From the NCBI RefSeq assembly GCF_004187715.1, contig NZ_QZWF01000014.1:62001-126000 (forward strand): DNA of 64,000 nucleotides, in the 5' to 3' direction. Both the position numbers and the translations under genes were made by a program. Below the pieces are notes generated by a model, which was not told the origin of the DNA, searched no databases, and saw only the letters and a list, made by a program, of their open reading frames with translations. Of this stretch, positions 8,372-17,502 are shown one piece after another (the stretch's first letter is position 1; each line of letters opens with the position of its first letter). Origin of the DNA: Streptomyces sp. F001 (lineage in GTDB: Bacteria > Actinomycetota > Actinomycetes > Streptomycetales > Streptomycetaceae).

Positions 8372-9580
8372 ATGGCTGGACGGAGCGCGAGCCAGGCGAG
8401 CGCCGGGGAACTGCTCGAGCTGGTGCGCAGCGGTCGCGCCACCACCCGTGGTGCGCTCCAACAGGTCACCGGTCTCTCCCGCGCCACGGTCGGCCAGCGC
8501 CTGGACCGCCTCTTCCGCGCGGGCTGGCTGCGTGAGGGCGCCGGCGGCCCGGTCGATTCCCCGCTCGGCGGCCGGCCCTCCATCACCCTGGAGTTCGACG
8601 ACGCCCACGCGGTCGTCCTCACCGCCGACCTCGACACCCGGCACGCGCGTGCCGCCGTCCTGACGCTGAGCGGTGAGATCCTCGCCGAGCACGGCGGCAC
8701 CCTGGTCATCGAGGACGGCCCGGAGCCGGTCCTCGGTGAGCTGGGCCGCTGGTTCGCGGAGCTGCTGGAGAAGGCCGGGCGCGGTGCGCGGGAGGTCTGC
8801 GGCATCGGTCTCGCCGTGCCGGGCCCGGTCGACTGCGAGACCGGCCGGGTGATCCAGCCCCCGATCATGCCGGGCTGGGACGGCTACGACATACGCGGCC
8901 GCCTGGCCAGGGCGTTCACCGAGCACACCGGTGCCGGTGAGGTGCCGGTCCTGGTCGACAACGACGCCAACCTCATGGCGTACGGCGAACAGCGCACCGG
9001 CTACCCGCACTGCTCGGCGTTCGTGCTGGTCAAGGTGTCGACGGGGATCGGCGCGGGAGTCGTGGTGGACGGCTCGCTGTACCGGGGCATCGACGGCGGC
9101 GCCGGGGACATCGGCCACATCAGGGTGCCGGAGGGCGCGGATGTGCTCTGCCGCTGCGGCTCCTACGGCTGTCTGGCCGCCGTCGCCAGCGGGGGCGCCG
9201 TGGCCCGGCGGCTGGCCGAGGCCGGAGTGCCGGCCGCCTCCGGCGCGGATGTGCGGGATCTGCTCGAGGCCGGGCATCCGGAGGCCACGGGGCTGGCCCG
9301 GGAGGCCGGGCGCCGGGTCGGGGACGTACTGGCGACGGTCGTGACGCTGCTGAACCCCGGGGTGCTGATGATCGCGGGCGACCTGGCCGGAACTCCCTTC
9401 GTCACCGGCGTACGGGAGCTGCTGTACCAGCGGGCGCTGCCCCGCTCCACGGCCCGGCTGGACGTGGTGACCTCGCGGCTGGGGGAGCGGGCGGGGCTGG
9501 TGGGGGCGGGGGCACTGGTGGTGGAGCACCTGTACGCGCCGGAACGGGTGGAGGAGAGGCTGCGGGCGCTCGGGGTGTGA
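8372..9580 (+). CDS. ROK-family transcriptional regulator (NagC/XylR type)
   Basis: DNA-binding sugar-responsive regulator of 402 residues. Residues 10-60 form a winged helix (ELLELVRSGRATTRGALQQV, then GLSRATVGQRLDRLFRAGWL). The ROK fold follows, with VLVDNDANLMAYGE, the signature GIDGGAGDIGHIRV and the zinc cluster CRCGSYGCLAAV. It is transcribed divergently from the two glycoside hydrolases across an 82-bp A/T-rich gap, so it probably controls them and perhaps itself in response to a sugar. Start ATG 8372 follows an AAGGGGG tract. Whether it also phosphorylates sugar is unlikely because of the N-terminal DNA-binding domain. Confidence 0.9.
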   Translation: MAGRSASQASAGELLELVRSGRATTRGALQQVTGLSRATVGQRLDRLFRAGWLREGAGGPVDSPLGGRPSITLEFDDAHAVVLTADLDTRHARAAVLTLSGEILAEHGGTLVIEDGPEPVLGELGRWFAELLEKAGRGAREVCGIGLAVPGPVDCETGRVIQPPIMPGWDGYDIRGRLARAFTEHTGAGEVPVLVDNDANLMAYGEQRTGYPHCSAFVLVKVSTGIGAGVVVDGSLYRGIDGGAGDIGHIRVPEGADVLCRCGSYGCLAAVASGGAVARRLAEAGVPAASGADVRDLLEAGHPEATGLAREAGRRVGDVLATVVTLLNPGVLMIAGDLAGTPFVTGVRELLYQRALPRSTARLDVVTSRLGERAGLVGAGALVVEHLYAPERVEERLRALGV

Positions 9581-9660
9581 CCGTGTGACGCTCCGGTTGC
9601 GGTCTCTCGCGGGCGTCCGCATGGTGAAATCTCGCCCCCTGTGGCAGCGTGATTCTCGCC

Positions 9661-9675
9661 ACCCTTGATAAGGGT
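9661..9675. promoter_or_regulatory. Short perfect inverted repeat
   Basis: ACCCTT - GAT - AAGGGT, a 15-bp dyad 81 bases after the ROK gene. It may be a weak hairpin or an operator. Nothing else supports either. Confidence 0.3.
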
Positions 9676-9715
9676 CGCGCTCAGATGAGCGGATCATGCG
9701 CGACTGCACTTCTCC

Positions 9716-9742
9716 AAGGGGTGGCACTCAGTGCCACCCCTT
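9716..9742 (+). terminator. Hairpin terminator after ROK regulator
   Basis: AAGGGGTGGCAC pairs perfectly with GTGCCACCCCTT across a three-base loop (TCA), 136 bases after the ROK stop codon. There is no strong U-tract, as is usual in Streptomyces. It could also end an antisense transcript. Confidence 0.6.
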
Positions 9743-9920
9743 GATCGTTCATCGATCGAAATCAGACGTGCTGAATGCCGCTCGTATGAGCGAGAATCCC
9801 GGCCTCTGGGGAAGCGTGCGTTCAAGAAGTGAAAACATCCGCCCGCCACCGCTTACCAAGCTTTGACTTTCGATCCGGTGGCGGACGCCTGGTTACAGGC
9901 GCATGACGGGCAAGTGGACG

Positions 9921-9945
9921 TACCCAGGCGCCTTCGATCTGGGTA
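9921..9945 (+). promoter_or_regulatory. Inverted repeat in ppdK leader
   Basis: TACCCAG (9921-9927) and CTGGGTA (9939-9945) flank an 11-base loop, ending 49 bases before the ppdK GTG. It could be a leader hairpin or a dyad operator. The unusual conservation-like look of the following GTTCCTCGCCGTCAGGGCAG segment suggests a functional leader, but this is inference. Confidence 0.4.
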
Positions 9946-9994
9946 TGTTCCTCGCCGTCAGGGCAGCCACCGCGTCCTCAAGGAGTTGGGACCC

Positions 9995-12745
9995 GTGTCG
10001 GAAAACAAAGATCCCCACGTAGCAGCTCAGGCTGGTTCGAGCGTTGAGGGCGTGAAGTTCGTTTATGACTTCACCGAGGGCAACAAGGACCTCAAGGACC
10101 TCCTCGGCGGCAAGGGCGCGAACCTCGCCGAGATGACCAACCTGGGCCTCCCCGTCCCGCCCGGCTTCACCATCACCACCGAGGCCTGCAAGGTCTACCT
10201 CGACAGCGGCGAGGAGCCGGCGGCACTGCGTGACGAGGTGAGTGCGCACCTCGACGCGCTGGAGCAGCGCATGGGCAAGAAGCTGGGCCAGGCGGACGAC
10301 CCTCTGCTCGTCTCCGTCCGCTCCGGCGCGAAGTTCTCCATGCCCGGCATGATGGACACGGTCCTCAACATCGGCCTGTCCGACAAGTCGGTGCAGGGCC
10401 TTGCCAAGCAGGCCGGCGACGAACGCTTCGCCTGGGACTCCTACCGCCGCCTCATCCAGATGTTCGGCAAGACCGTTCTCGGCGTCGACGGCGACCTCTT
10501 CGAGGAGGCGCTGGAGAAGGCCAAGGAGGCCAAGAAGGTCACGGTCGACACCGAGCTGGAGGCCGCGGACCTGAAGAAGCTGGTCACCCGCTTCAAGAAG
10601 ATCGTCAAGACCGAGGCCGGCCGGGACTTCCCGCAGGACCCGCGCGAGCAGATGGACCTCGCCATCAAGGCGGTCTTCGACTCCTGGAACGGCGACCGCG
10701 CCAAGCTCTACCGCCGCCAGGAGCGCATCCCGCACGACCTGGGCACCGCGGTCAACGTGTGCTCCATGGTCTTCGGCAACCTGGGCCCGGACTCCGGCAC
10801 GGGCGTCGCCTTCACCCGCGACCCCGCCTCCGGCCACCAGGGCGTCTACGGCGACTACCTCCAGAACGCCCAGGGCGAGGACGTGGTGGCCGGCATCCGC
10901 AACACGGTCCCGCTCGCGGAGCTGGAACAGATCGACAAGCAGTCGTACGACCAGCTGATGCAGATCATGGAGACGCTGGAGAACCACTACAAGGACCTCT
11001 GCGACATCGAGTTCACCATCGAGCGCGGCCGGCTGTGGATGCTCCAGACCCGCGTCGGCAAGCGCACCGCGGGCGCCGCCTTCCGGATCGCGACGCAGCT
11101 GGTGGACCAGGGCCTGATCGACGAGGCGGAGGCGCTCCAGCGCGTCAACGGCGCCCAGCTCGCGCAGCTGATGTTCCCGCGCTTCGACGAGCACGCCAAG
11201 GTCGAGCAGGTCGGCCGGGGCATCGCGGCGTCGCCGGGTGCGGCGGTCGGCAAGGCGGTCTTCGACTCGTACACCGCGGTGAAGTGGTCGCGTTCCGGCG
11301 AGAAGGTCATCCTGATCCGCCGTGAGACCAACCCCGACGACCTGGACGGCATGATCGCGGCCGAAGGCATCCTGACGTCCCGCGGCGGCAAGACCTCCCA
11401 CGCCGCCGTCGTGGCCCGCGGCATGGGCAAGACCTGTGTCTGCGGCGCGGAGGAGCTGGAGGTCGACACCAAGCGGCGCCGGATGACGGTGCCGGGTGGG
11501 CATGTGGTGGAGGAGGGTGACCTCATCTCCATCGACGGCTCCAGCGGCAAGGTGTACCTCGGTGAGGTGCCGGTGGTTCCGTCTCCGGTCGTGGAGTACT
11601 TCGAGGGCCGGATGCACGCGGGTGCCCAGGACGCCGACGAACTGGTCGAGGCCGTGCACCGGATCATGGCGTTCGCCGACCGCAAGCGGCGCCTGCGGGT
11701 GCGCGCCAACGCGGACAACGCCGAGGACGCGCTGCGCGCCCGTCGCTTCGGCGCCCAGGGCATCGGTCTGTGCCGTACGGAGCACATGTTCCTCGGCGAC
11801 CGCCGCGAGCTGGTCGAGCGCCTCATCCTGGCCGACACGGAGACCGAGCGTGAGGAGTCCCTGAAGGAGCTGCTCCCGCTCCAGAAGCAGGACTTCGTGG
11901 AGCTGTTCTCGGCGATGGACGGCCTCCCGGTGACGATCCGTCTCCTCGACCCCCCGCTGCACGAGTTCCTCCCCGACATCACGGAACTCTCCGTCCGCGT
12001 CGCCCTGGCGGAGTCCCGTCAGGAGCCGCACGAGAACGAACTGCGCCTGCTCCAGGCGGTGCACCGTCTGCACGAGCAGAACCCGATGCTGGGTCTGCGC
12101 GGTGTGCGTCTGGGCTTGGTGATCCCCGGCCTGTTCACGATGCAGGTGCGGGCGATCGCCGAGGCCGCGGCCGAGCGCAAGAACGCCAAGGGCGACCCGC
12201 GCGCCGAGATCATGATCCCGCTCGTCGGCACGGTCCAGGAACTGGAGATCGTCCGCGAGGAGGCCGACCGGGTCATCGCGGAGGTCCAGGCCGCGAGCGG
12301 TACGGAACTGAAGCTGGCGATCGGCACGATGATCGAACTGCCGCGCGCAGCGCTGACGGCCGCTCAGATCGCCGAGGCGGCAGAGTTCTTCAGCTTCGGC
12401 ACGAACGACCTGACGCAGACGGTCTGGGGCTTCAGCCGCGACGACGTGGAGGCCAGCTTCTTCACCGCATACCTGGAGAAGGGCATCTTCGGCGTCAGCC
12501 CCTTCGAAACGATCGACAAGGACGGCGTGGGTTCGCTGGTCGCCGCCGCTGCGAAGGCCGGCCGTGAAACCCGCCCCGACCTCAAGCTCGGCGTCTGCGG
12601 CGAACACGGCGGCGACCCCGAGTCGGTCCACTTCTTCCACGAGGTGGGACTGGACTACGTCTCCTGCTCACCGTTCCGGATTCCGGTGGCGCGCCTGGAG
12701 GCGGGCCGGGCGGCATCCCAGTCGACGGGCAGCGACCACCGCTGA
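9995..12745 (+). CDS. ppdK: Pyruvate, phosphate dikinase
   Basis: Cytosolic enzyme interconverting pyruvate + ATP + Pi and phosphoenolpyruvate + AMP + PPi. The 916-residue product has the full three-domain plan. An N-terminal ATP-grasp domain carries GGKGANLAEMTNLGLPVPPG and SGAKFSMPGMMDTVLNIG. The central swivelling domain has the phospho-acceptor histidine in LTSRGGKTSHAAVVARGMGK. The C-terminal TIM barrel carries GLCRTEHMF, FGTNDLTQ and the catalytic cysteine in GVCGEHGGDP. GTG 9995 was chosen because AGGAG lies nine bases upstream; longer in-frame starts lack a site. It stands alone between two strong hairpins, so it is probably monocistronic. Confidence 0.97.
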   Translation: MSENKDPHVAAQAGSSVEGVKFVYDFTEGNKDLKDLLGGKGANLAEMTNLGLPVPPGFTITTEACKVYLDSGEEPAALRDEVSAHLDALEQRMGKKLGQADDPLLVSVRSGAKFSMPGMMDTVLNIGLSDKSVQGLAKQAGDERFAWDSYRRLIQMFGKTVLGVDGDLFEEALEKAKEAKKVTVDTELEAADLKKLVTRFKKIVKTEAGRDFPQDPREQMDLAIKAVFDSWNGDRAKLYRRQERIPHDLGTAVNVCSMVFGNLGPDSGTGVAFTRDPASGHQGVYGDYLQNAQGEDVVAGIRNTVPLAELEQIDKQSYDQLMQIMETLENHYKDLCDIEFTIERGRLWMLQTRVGKRTAGAAFRIATQLVDQGLIDEAEALQRVNGAQLAQLMFPRFDEHAKVEQVGRGIAASPGAAVGKAVFDSYTAVKWSRSGEKVILIRRETNPDDLDGMIAAEGILTSRGGKTSHAAVVARGMGKTCVCGAEELEVDTKRRRMTVPGGHVVEEGDLISIDGSSGKVYLGEVPVVPSPVVEYFEGRMHAGAQDADELVEAVHRIMAFADRKRRLRVRANADNAEDALRARRFGAQGIGLCRTEHMFLGDRRELVERLILADTETEREESLKELLPLQKQDFVELFSAMDGLPVTIRLLDPPLHEFLPDITELSVRVALAESRQEPHENELRLLQAVHRLHEQNPMLGLRGVRLGLVIPGLFTMQVRAIAEAAAERKNAKGDPRAEIMIPLVGTVQELEIVREEADRVIAEVQAASGTELKLAIGTMIELPRAALTAAQIAEAAEFFSFGTNDLTQTVWGFSRDDVEASFFTAYLEKGIFGVSPFETIDKDGVGSLVAAAAKAGRETRPDLKLGVCGEHGGDPESVHFFHEVGLDYVSCSPFRIPVARLEAGRAASQSTGSDHR

Positions 12746-12817
12746 CCCACCGACCCCGGAGCCGCCGCTGATCCCCGACCCTCACCGATCCGGCGGCGGC
12801 TCCGGCAGGCAGGAAGA

Positions 12818-12851
12818 GGGGGCGGCACCCTGTGCGGAGGGTGCCGCCCCC
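12818..12851 (+). terminator. Terminator after ppdK
   Basis: GGGGGCGGCACCC pairs perfectly with GGGTGCCGCCCCC over an eight-base loop and is followed by TTT. A smaller hairpin (GGAGCCGCCG with CGGCGGCTCC, 12758-12803) precedes it. Confidence 0.8.
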
Positions 12852-13109
12852 TTTGCCGTGCCCAGGGACCGGTCAGCGGGTGTCGCGGCGCCTGCGTGCT
12901 CTTGCCACCGGCGGACTGGCCGCCGAACCCACCTTGTGTGCCCCACCCTGCTGACGCGCTCCTGAATCACCCACCGGCCGTGAACCGCCAAGCCGACCCG
13001 GCGTGCCTGCGACGGCGACGCTCGCCCGGGCGCGAGCGTAGCGAGCATCAGCTCACCCAGGCGTGTGGAACCGATCGGGCGACGCAGCAGGCCCGTTACC
13101 CTGACCCCC
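12852..13109. other. Intergenic region at left edge of the stress island
   Basis: 258 bp with no open frame I can support. It separates the core gene ppdK from the first degraded gene of the accessory segment. I see no tRNA, integrase or direct repeat that would mark an insertion site. Confidence 0.4.
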
Positions 13110-13765
13110 ATGATTCGCGCAGTGGTCTTCGACGTCGGTGAATGCCTCGTGGACGAGACGAGGGAGTACGGCACGTGGGCTGACTGGCTGGGCGTACCTC
13201 GCCACACCTTCCATGCCATGTTCGGCGCCGTCATTGCCCAGGGCCGCGACTATCGCGAGACGTTTTCCAACCCGGCTTCGACCTGTATGACGAGCGGGAG
13301 AAGCGTGCAGCCGCCGGGCAACCGGAGACGTTCGGCGAAGAGGACCTTTATGACGACGTCCGGCCGACGCATACGCAGCTGCGCGCCGACGGACTGTGGC
13401 TCGGTATCGCAGGCAACCAGACGGTCCGTGCCGGGAAGATCCTCCGTGAACTCTTCTCCGAAGATGTAGACCTCATCGGCACGAGCGACGACTGGGGCGC
13501 CAGCAAACCGGACCCGGAGTTCTTCCGGCGCGTCGCAGAAGTCACCCCCTTCGCCAACGACGAGATCCTCTACGTCGGTGATCGCGTTGACAACGACCTG
13601 CGCCCGGCCGTCACTGCGGGCATGCGCACCGCGCTGGTGCGCCGGGGCCCGTGGGCGACGATCCAGTGGCAGACGGAGGAAGCGAAGGAGCTCCCGACCT
13701 TCAGAGTGGAAAGCCTCCGCGAACTCCCTCGCCTCATTCGCGATTTCAACGGGCAAGGGCGCTGA
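13110..13765 (+). pseudogene. HAD-superfamily hydrolase, frameshifted
   Basis: The first part starts MIRAVVFDVGECLVDETREY (motif I, DxG) and stays in frame to RDYRETF near 13265. The rest of the same protein then continues in another frame. It reads FQPGFDLYDEREKRAAAGQP, motif II around LWLGIAGNQTVRAGK, the lysine of SKPDPEFFRR and motif III YVGDRVDNDLRPA, and ends at 13765. A deletion of a few bases (net minus one) at ACGTTTTCC explains it. In frame the protein stops early at 13469. The intact family consists of small cytosolic phosphatases. The last 20 bp overlap the convergent regulator remnant. Confidence 0.75.
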
Positions 13766-14378
13766 CAGTCGTTGACCAGCCGTAGAGGCGGTCGTCCAGT
13801 TCCCTTACGCATTGCTCATGCTGGTGCGGCGCGAGAGCGCGCCGCACCTCGCGGATCCGCTCCATGCCCATCGCATACCAGGTTCGCGCCAGCTGATCGA
13901 GCGCCCGCAGAGCGTACTCACATGCTTTCCCCGGTCGGCCGGCCGCGGCCTCCACGGCTGCCAGGTCACCCAACACGACGGTGGACTGTTTCTCCTCGCT
14001 GGAGCCGAGCAAGTCGAGCACGCCCAGCAGTGTCTCCCGCGCCTGCAGAAGATGCCCGGCCTTCATTTGTGTGTTGCCCTTGAACGCCGCCAGCCGGACC
14101 GGCGAGAACCAGTCCAGCCATTCAGGAGAACGGTGTTCACCGCCCCTGGCCAGGACGTCCTCTGCGCGCCCGATCAGGTGCAGTGCAGTCCGCGTGTTAC
14201 CGCACCGCGTCTCGCACTCGGCCTCCACCGCGTCGAGCCACGCCATCAGCTCTGCGGAAGCGGGCCCGCGGCGGGCGTAAGCGCGGGCCGCGACCATCCG
14301 CTCCATGGCCGCTTCGCGCTCGCCTGACCACTTCACCCGTACCCCACTCGCCCCCGGCGCGATCGACCCCGTCCTCAA
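13746..14378 (-). pseudogene. C-terminal part of a helix-turn-helix/TPR-type regulator
   Basis: The frame reads as helical repeat sequence of the kind found C-terminal to XRE domains in large Streptomyces regulators: ELMAWLDAVEAECETRCGNT, HLIGRAEDVLARGG, LQARETLLGVLDLLGSSEEK and ALRALDQLARTWYAMGMERI. No DNA-binding domain precedes it. The sequence upstream of the first ATGs is not recognisable in any frame. I read it as a 5'-truncated remnant, although a short stand-alone TPR protein cannot be ruled out. Confidence 0.55.
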
Positions 14379-15027
14379 GGTGCATGTCGATGCCCGCGCC
14401 GATCTCCAGGACCTGGAGCACTACCAACCGGCCCCCATGTGAACCCCACTGGAACGCCACGCAGGCCGCCCCGGATGCGCTGTCGCAATCGCCTCGTACC
14501 GAAACGAGCCAGTCGGCTACGCCCACGGCTGTCCCCTGGAAGCCGACAACACGCGGTGGCCCCCGCGTCTACCCGCAACCCCCGGTGGACCTGCCCCGCG
14601 AGGACGGCACACGTACCTTTCGGAGCGACGAGATCGGCGTCCTCACTGTCTGGCGCGGCACCGGCGCCGCCCATGCCGTGCACGACCATCTCCTCGATGG
14701 TTGGACCGGACGGTCGACTCTCATGGTCACCCCCCTCGCCAGGGACGGCCTACACCAGGCGCGCTTGCAGACACACCTTCGCCCTGAGCGGCGACTGCGC
14801 ACCGCCGCGGTGCCCCACTTTTGCACCTGGTTGCGAAGAAGGGCCCGCTTCCGACGCCGTGAAGCATGGGCATTTCAGGATGAATGGCACTAATCCGGCG
14901 AGCTGTCTAGGGTCGATGGCGATGGCGCGACCCGAAGGCGCTCCAGACCACAGGCCCCTCCGCCGTGGCCGCTGCTCCAGCGAGCCGGGCACGGTGCCAC
15001 GCACACGATCCGAAGGAGGTCCGCCCG
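14379..15027. other. Intergenic region with possible gene debris
   Basis: 649 bp. A short plus-strand segment around 14345-14442 ends ...VHVDARADLQDLEHYQPAPM then stop, and reads like the tail of a real protein I cannot name. A frame from about 14570 to 14893 is open but has no family signature. The end of the region contains the ribosome site of the first usp gene. Confidence 0.35.
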
Positions 15028-15903
15028 ATGCCTCACCATGTGACCGTCGGTGTGGATGGGTCTCTCGAGAGCGCCGCCGCCGCCGAGTGGGCGGCGCAGG
15101 AGGCGATGCTGCGCGAGGTGCCGCTGCGCATCGTGTACGCGGACGAATGGCCGGTCTCGGCGGCCATTCCTGTCGCCGGCCCCGATGTGCCGCGGTGGTC
15201 CGACGAGCTCCTGGCCGCTGCCGCGGAGGAGCTTCGGCAGTCCTGTCCCTCCCTGGACGTCAGTACACGGCGGCTGTCCGGGCGGCCTGCGGCCGCTCTG
15301 TCGATCGAGGCGGCCGAGGCCGATCTGATGGTGCTCGGTTCCCGCGGCCTGGGCGGCGTCACGGGCTACCTCCTCGGATCCGTCGGCATGGCGACGATCG
15401 GTGCCACCGAGCGGCCGGTCGTGCTCGTACGGGTGCCGGGACAGCCGGGCGGGCGGACCACGGCCGCTCCGGGCGACTCCTCCGGCGATGTGGTCGTCGG
15501 CGTGGACATCCACCACTCCTGCGAACCGCTCCTGGACTTCGCATTCGACGAAGCCGCGCGGCGCGGCAGCCGCCTGCGGGCGGTGTACGGCTGGTCGCTT
15601 CCGCCGGTCGTACGCGACGCCTCCGCGCTGGCAGCAGCCGAGCGGGAGGTCAGCCAGGACGTCGCACGGTGCCTCACGGGCATCCTGGCGCCCTGGCGGC
15701 AGAAGTTCCCCTCGGTGGAAGTCGTCGAGCGGTCCCCCACCGGCGCGCCCGCTCAGCAGCTCGTTCGGGCGGCCGCCGACGCGGAACTGGTGGCGGTCGG
15801 CCGACGCATCCGCAGGTCGCCGCTGGGGGCGCACATCGGGGCCGTCGCCCACGCCGTGATACACCACTGCGCGGCGCCGGTCGCCGTCGTCGCCCATGAC
15901 TGA
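15028..15903 (+). CDS. Universal stress protein, tandem UspA domains
   Basis: A 291-residue cytosolic protein with two UspA folds. The first begins MPHHVTVGVDGSLESAAAAE and closes with MVLGSRGLGGVTGYLLGSVG, the ATP-binding G-x2-G-x9-G(S/T) pattern. The second begins VVVGVDIHHSCEPLLDFAFD and ends AVIHHCAAPVAVVAHD, with a weaker nucleotide motif (AVGRRIRRSPLGAHIG). ATG 15028 has AAGGAGG eight bases upstream. Such proteins are typical members of hypoxia/dormancy regulons. It is the first of three related plus-strand usp genes. Confidence 0.92.
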   Translation: MPHHVTVGVDGSLESAAAAEWAAQEAMLREVPLRIVYADEWPVSAAIPVAGPDVPRWSDELLAAAAEELRQSCPSLDVSTRRLSGRPAAALSIEAAEADLMVLGSRGLGGVTGYLLGSVGMATIGATERPVVLVRVPGQPGGRTTAAPGDSSGDVVVGVDIHHSCEPLLDFAFDEAARRGSRLRAVYGWSLPPVVRDASALAAAEREVSQDVARCLTGILAPWRQKFPSVEVVERSPTGAPAQQLVRAAADAELVAVGRRIRRSPLGAHIGAVAHAVIHHCAAPVAVVAHD

Positions 15904-16024
15904 CCGTCCCGGCCAGGCGAACGTGGTGCTCCTGTCGGCCTTCGATGTGCCCGCCGCGCTCCGGTTCCGTTTGGGGCCGTCGCCGAGACAAGAGCCCGTG
16001 AGATGGGCCTGATGGCCCTCGATC

Positions 16025-16038
16025 GGGCCTGGTGGCCC
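16025..16038. promoter_or_regulatory. DevR/OsdR-like box before short usp
   Basis: GGGCCTGGTGGCCC fits the DosR/DevR half-site core GGGnC-n4-GnCCC exactly, 69 bases upstream of the 16108 start. At this GC content the eight fixed bases are expected about once in 3.5 kb by chance, so it carries weight only together with the others. Confidence 0.4.
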
Positions 16039-16107
16039 CTCCTCCCGCATCCGCGACGGCACGACACTGGTATCGGAAGCCGACCGAGCTTGACGGAGGT
16101 GCGCGTC

Positions 16108-16269
16108 ATGGTGCAGCCCGTTGTTGCCGAAGCCGACGTATCCGCCGGAAGTCTGATCGTCGTCGGTCACCGGACGGCCGACCAGTCGGTGGACCTGCGC
16201 ACCGGACCCGTCACGCACACCGCCATCCATCACGTCGGCTGCCCCGTGGCCGTCGTGCCCCATGCATGA
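16108..16269 (+). pseudogene. Universal stress protein with most of its domain deleted
   Basis: Only 53 residues. The first dozen (MVQPVVAEADV) look like a Usp start. They run directly into the C-terminal third of a Usp domain: SLIVVGHRTADQSVDLRTGP, then HTAIHHVGCPVAVVPHA. The ribosome site (GGAGGT, seven bases before ATG) is intact and the frame is open, so a peptide could still be made. The nucleotide-binding loop is incomplete. It is best explained as an in-frame internal deletion of a usp copy. Confidence 0.65.
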
Positions 16270-16330
16270 GACACGCGGGGGCCGCACCAGCCGTCCCCGC
16301 ACGCACCACATGACCAGGGAGGTGACGGTC

Positions 16331-17233
16331 ATGATCAGGCCAGTCGTGGCCGGTGTTGACGGTTCGCGTGAGGGCATTGCCGCGGCCGACTGGGCGGCCA
16401 GAGAAGCCCTGCGCCGAGGACTGCCGCTCCGGCTCGTGCATGCCTGGGAGGCGGGCTTGCCGGAGGGCGCCCCCGAGGCGGCACTGCCGGAGCTGAGGGC
16501 ACCTCAGTACCACGCCCGCCGGGTGCTGCACAGTGCGCTCGACCAGCTGAGCGAGCGATACCCGCAGCTGTCCATCACCGCGGAGCAGGTGTGCGGGCCG
16601 CCCGTACCCGCCTTGCTCGCAGAGGCGGAGAACGCCGAACTCCTGGTCGTCGGCAGCCAAGGGCCCAGCGGCCTGGGCGGGTTCGTATCGGGGGCAGTCG
16701 CCATGGACACGGTTGCCCGCGTTGAACGGCCGATCGTCCTCGTACGGGACTGTGACACCGCCGAGGACGAGCATCTGCCGGACGGCGACGGAAAGCCGTC
16801 GGTCCGCACGCCCTGCCGTGACGTCGCGGTCGCCGTCGACGTCGACGAACCGTGCGACGACGTTCTGGACTTCGCATACCACGCCGCCGAGCGGCGCCGG
16901 GCGCCGCTGCGCGCGATACACGCCTGGCATGTGCCGTTCTCCCGCGGCCTCCCGGACGCCGAGGAACGCGCACGGACCAGGACAGAGGCGGAACGCGAGC
17001 TGGCAGGGCTGCTCTCACCCGGGCGAGAGAAGTACCCCACCGTCGTCGTCAAGGAGAACCTCCACGAGGGACGCCCGGCACACGTCCTCGTTCCTGCCGT
17101 GGGCGGCGCCGGCCTGCTCGTCGTCGGCAGCCGCAGGCGCCGCGCAGCGGTCGGACTGCACCATCCCGGACCGGTCGCCCATGCACTGATCCATCACGTG
17201 CATTGCCCGGTCGTGCTGGTGCCGCACGACTGA
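16331..17233 (+). CDS. Universal stress protein, tandem UspA domains
   Basis: A 300-residue, two-domain UspA protein. Domain one runs from MIRPVVAGVDGSREGIAAAD to LLVVGSQGPSGLGGFVSGAV. Domain two runs from DVAVAVDVDEPCDDVLDFAY to LLVVGSRRRRAAVGLHHPGP and ends ALIHHVHCPVVLVPHD. The start at 16331 has GGGAGGTGA nine bases upstream; an ATG at 16310 is possible but precedes that site. Family role: ATP-binding stress-survival protein, often induced by hypoxia. It is separated from the short usp by 61 bp. Confidence 0.92.
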   Translation: MIRPVVAGVDGSREGIAAADWAAREALRRGLPLRLVHAWEAGLPEGAPEAALPELRAPQYHARRVLHSALDQLSERYPQLSITAEQVCGPPVPALLAEAENAELLVVGSQGPSGLGGFVSGAVAMDTVARVERPIVLVRDCDTAEDEHLPDGDGKPSVRTPCRDVAVAVDVDEPCDDVLDFAYHAAERRRAPLRAIHAWHVPFSRGLPDAEERARTRTEAERELAGLLSPGREKYPTVVVKENLHEGRPAHVLVPAVGGAGLLVVGSRRRRAAVGLHHPGPVAHALIHHVHCPVVLVPHD

Positions 17234-17502
17234 CGGTTCGGTCTCCGATGCGCGTCCGAGGCGCGGGCTCGTATACGAGGGAGTGATCACCGAGGGGCAC
17301 TTAGCCGCGCAGACGACCTCGACGAAGTGGCCCACGCCTCGAAGGACGGGGCCCGTTCTCAGGGTGCCCCTCCAAGGCCGACCACCGGTGATCGACGGGC
17401 CTACGCGCACTGCGGAGCGGAGGAGGGAGATGACGTCGGGCGCGGTAGGGCCGTGCGTCCATGGGAGCGAACCGTGCTCAGGCGTCCCTCTGGGCACGGT
17501 GG

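Larger units (their letters stand above)
9581..9994. other. Intergenic region ROK - ppdK with three hairpins
   Basis: A 414-bp stretch without a supported gene. It holds an ACCCTT/AAGGGT inverted repeat (9661-9675), a strong terminator-like hairpin (9716-9742) and a third inverted repeat close to the ppdK start (9921-9945). The long stretch 9750-9994 is probably promoter and 5' leader of ppdK. Confidence 0.6.

Noticed and set aside
6796..8868. Extension of the GH63-like gene upstream to 8868
   Set aside because: It would run antisense through the ROK regulator. Family sequence begins after 8289.
9893..12640. Very long open frame antisense to ppdK (and similar long antisense frames over the sulfatase, nirB, nasA and ABC genes)
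   Set aside because: High GC removes stops from antisense frames. The translations are His/Arg/Asp-rich without family sequence, while the sense frames encode complete known proteins.
14183..14893. Open plus-strand frame before the first usp gene
   Set aside because: Antisense to the TPR-type remnant in its first part. No start with ribosome site and no family signature.
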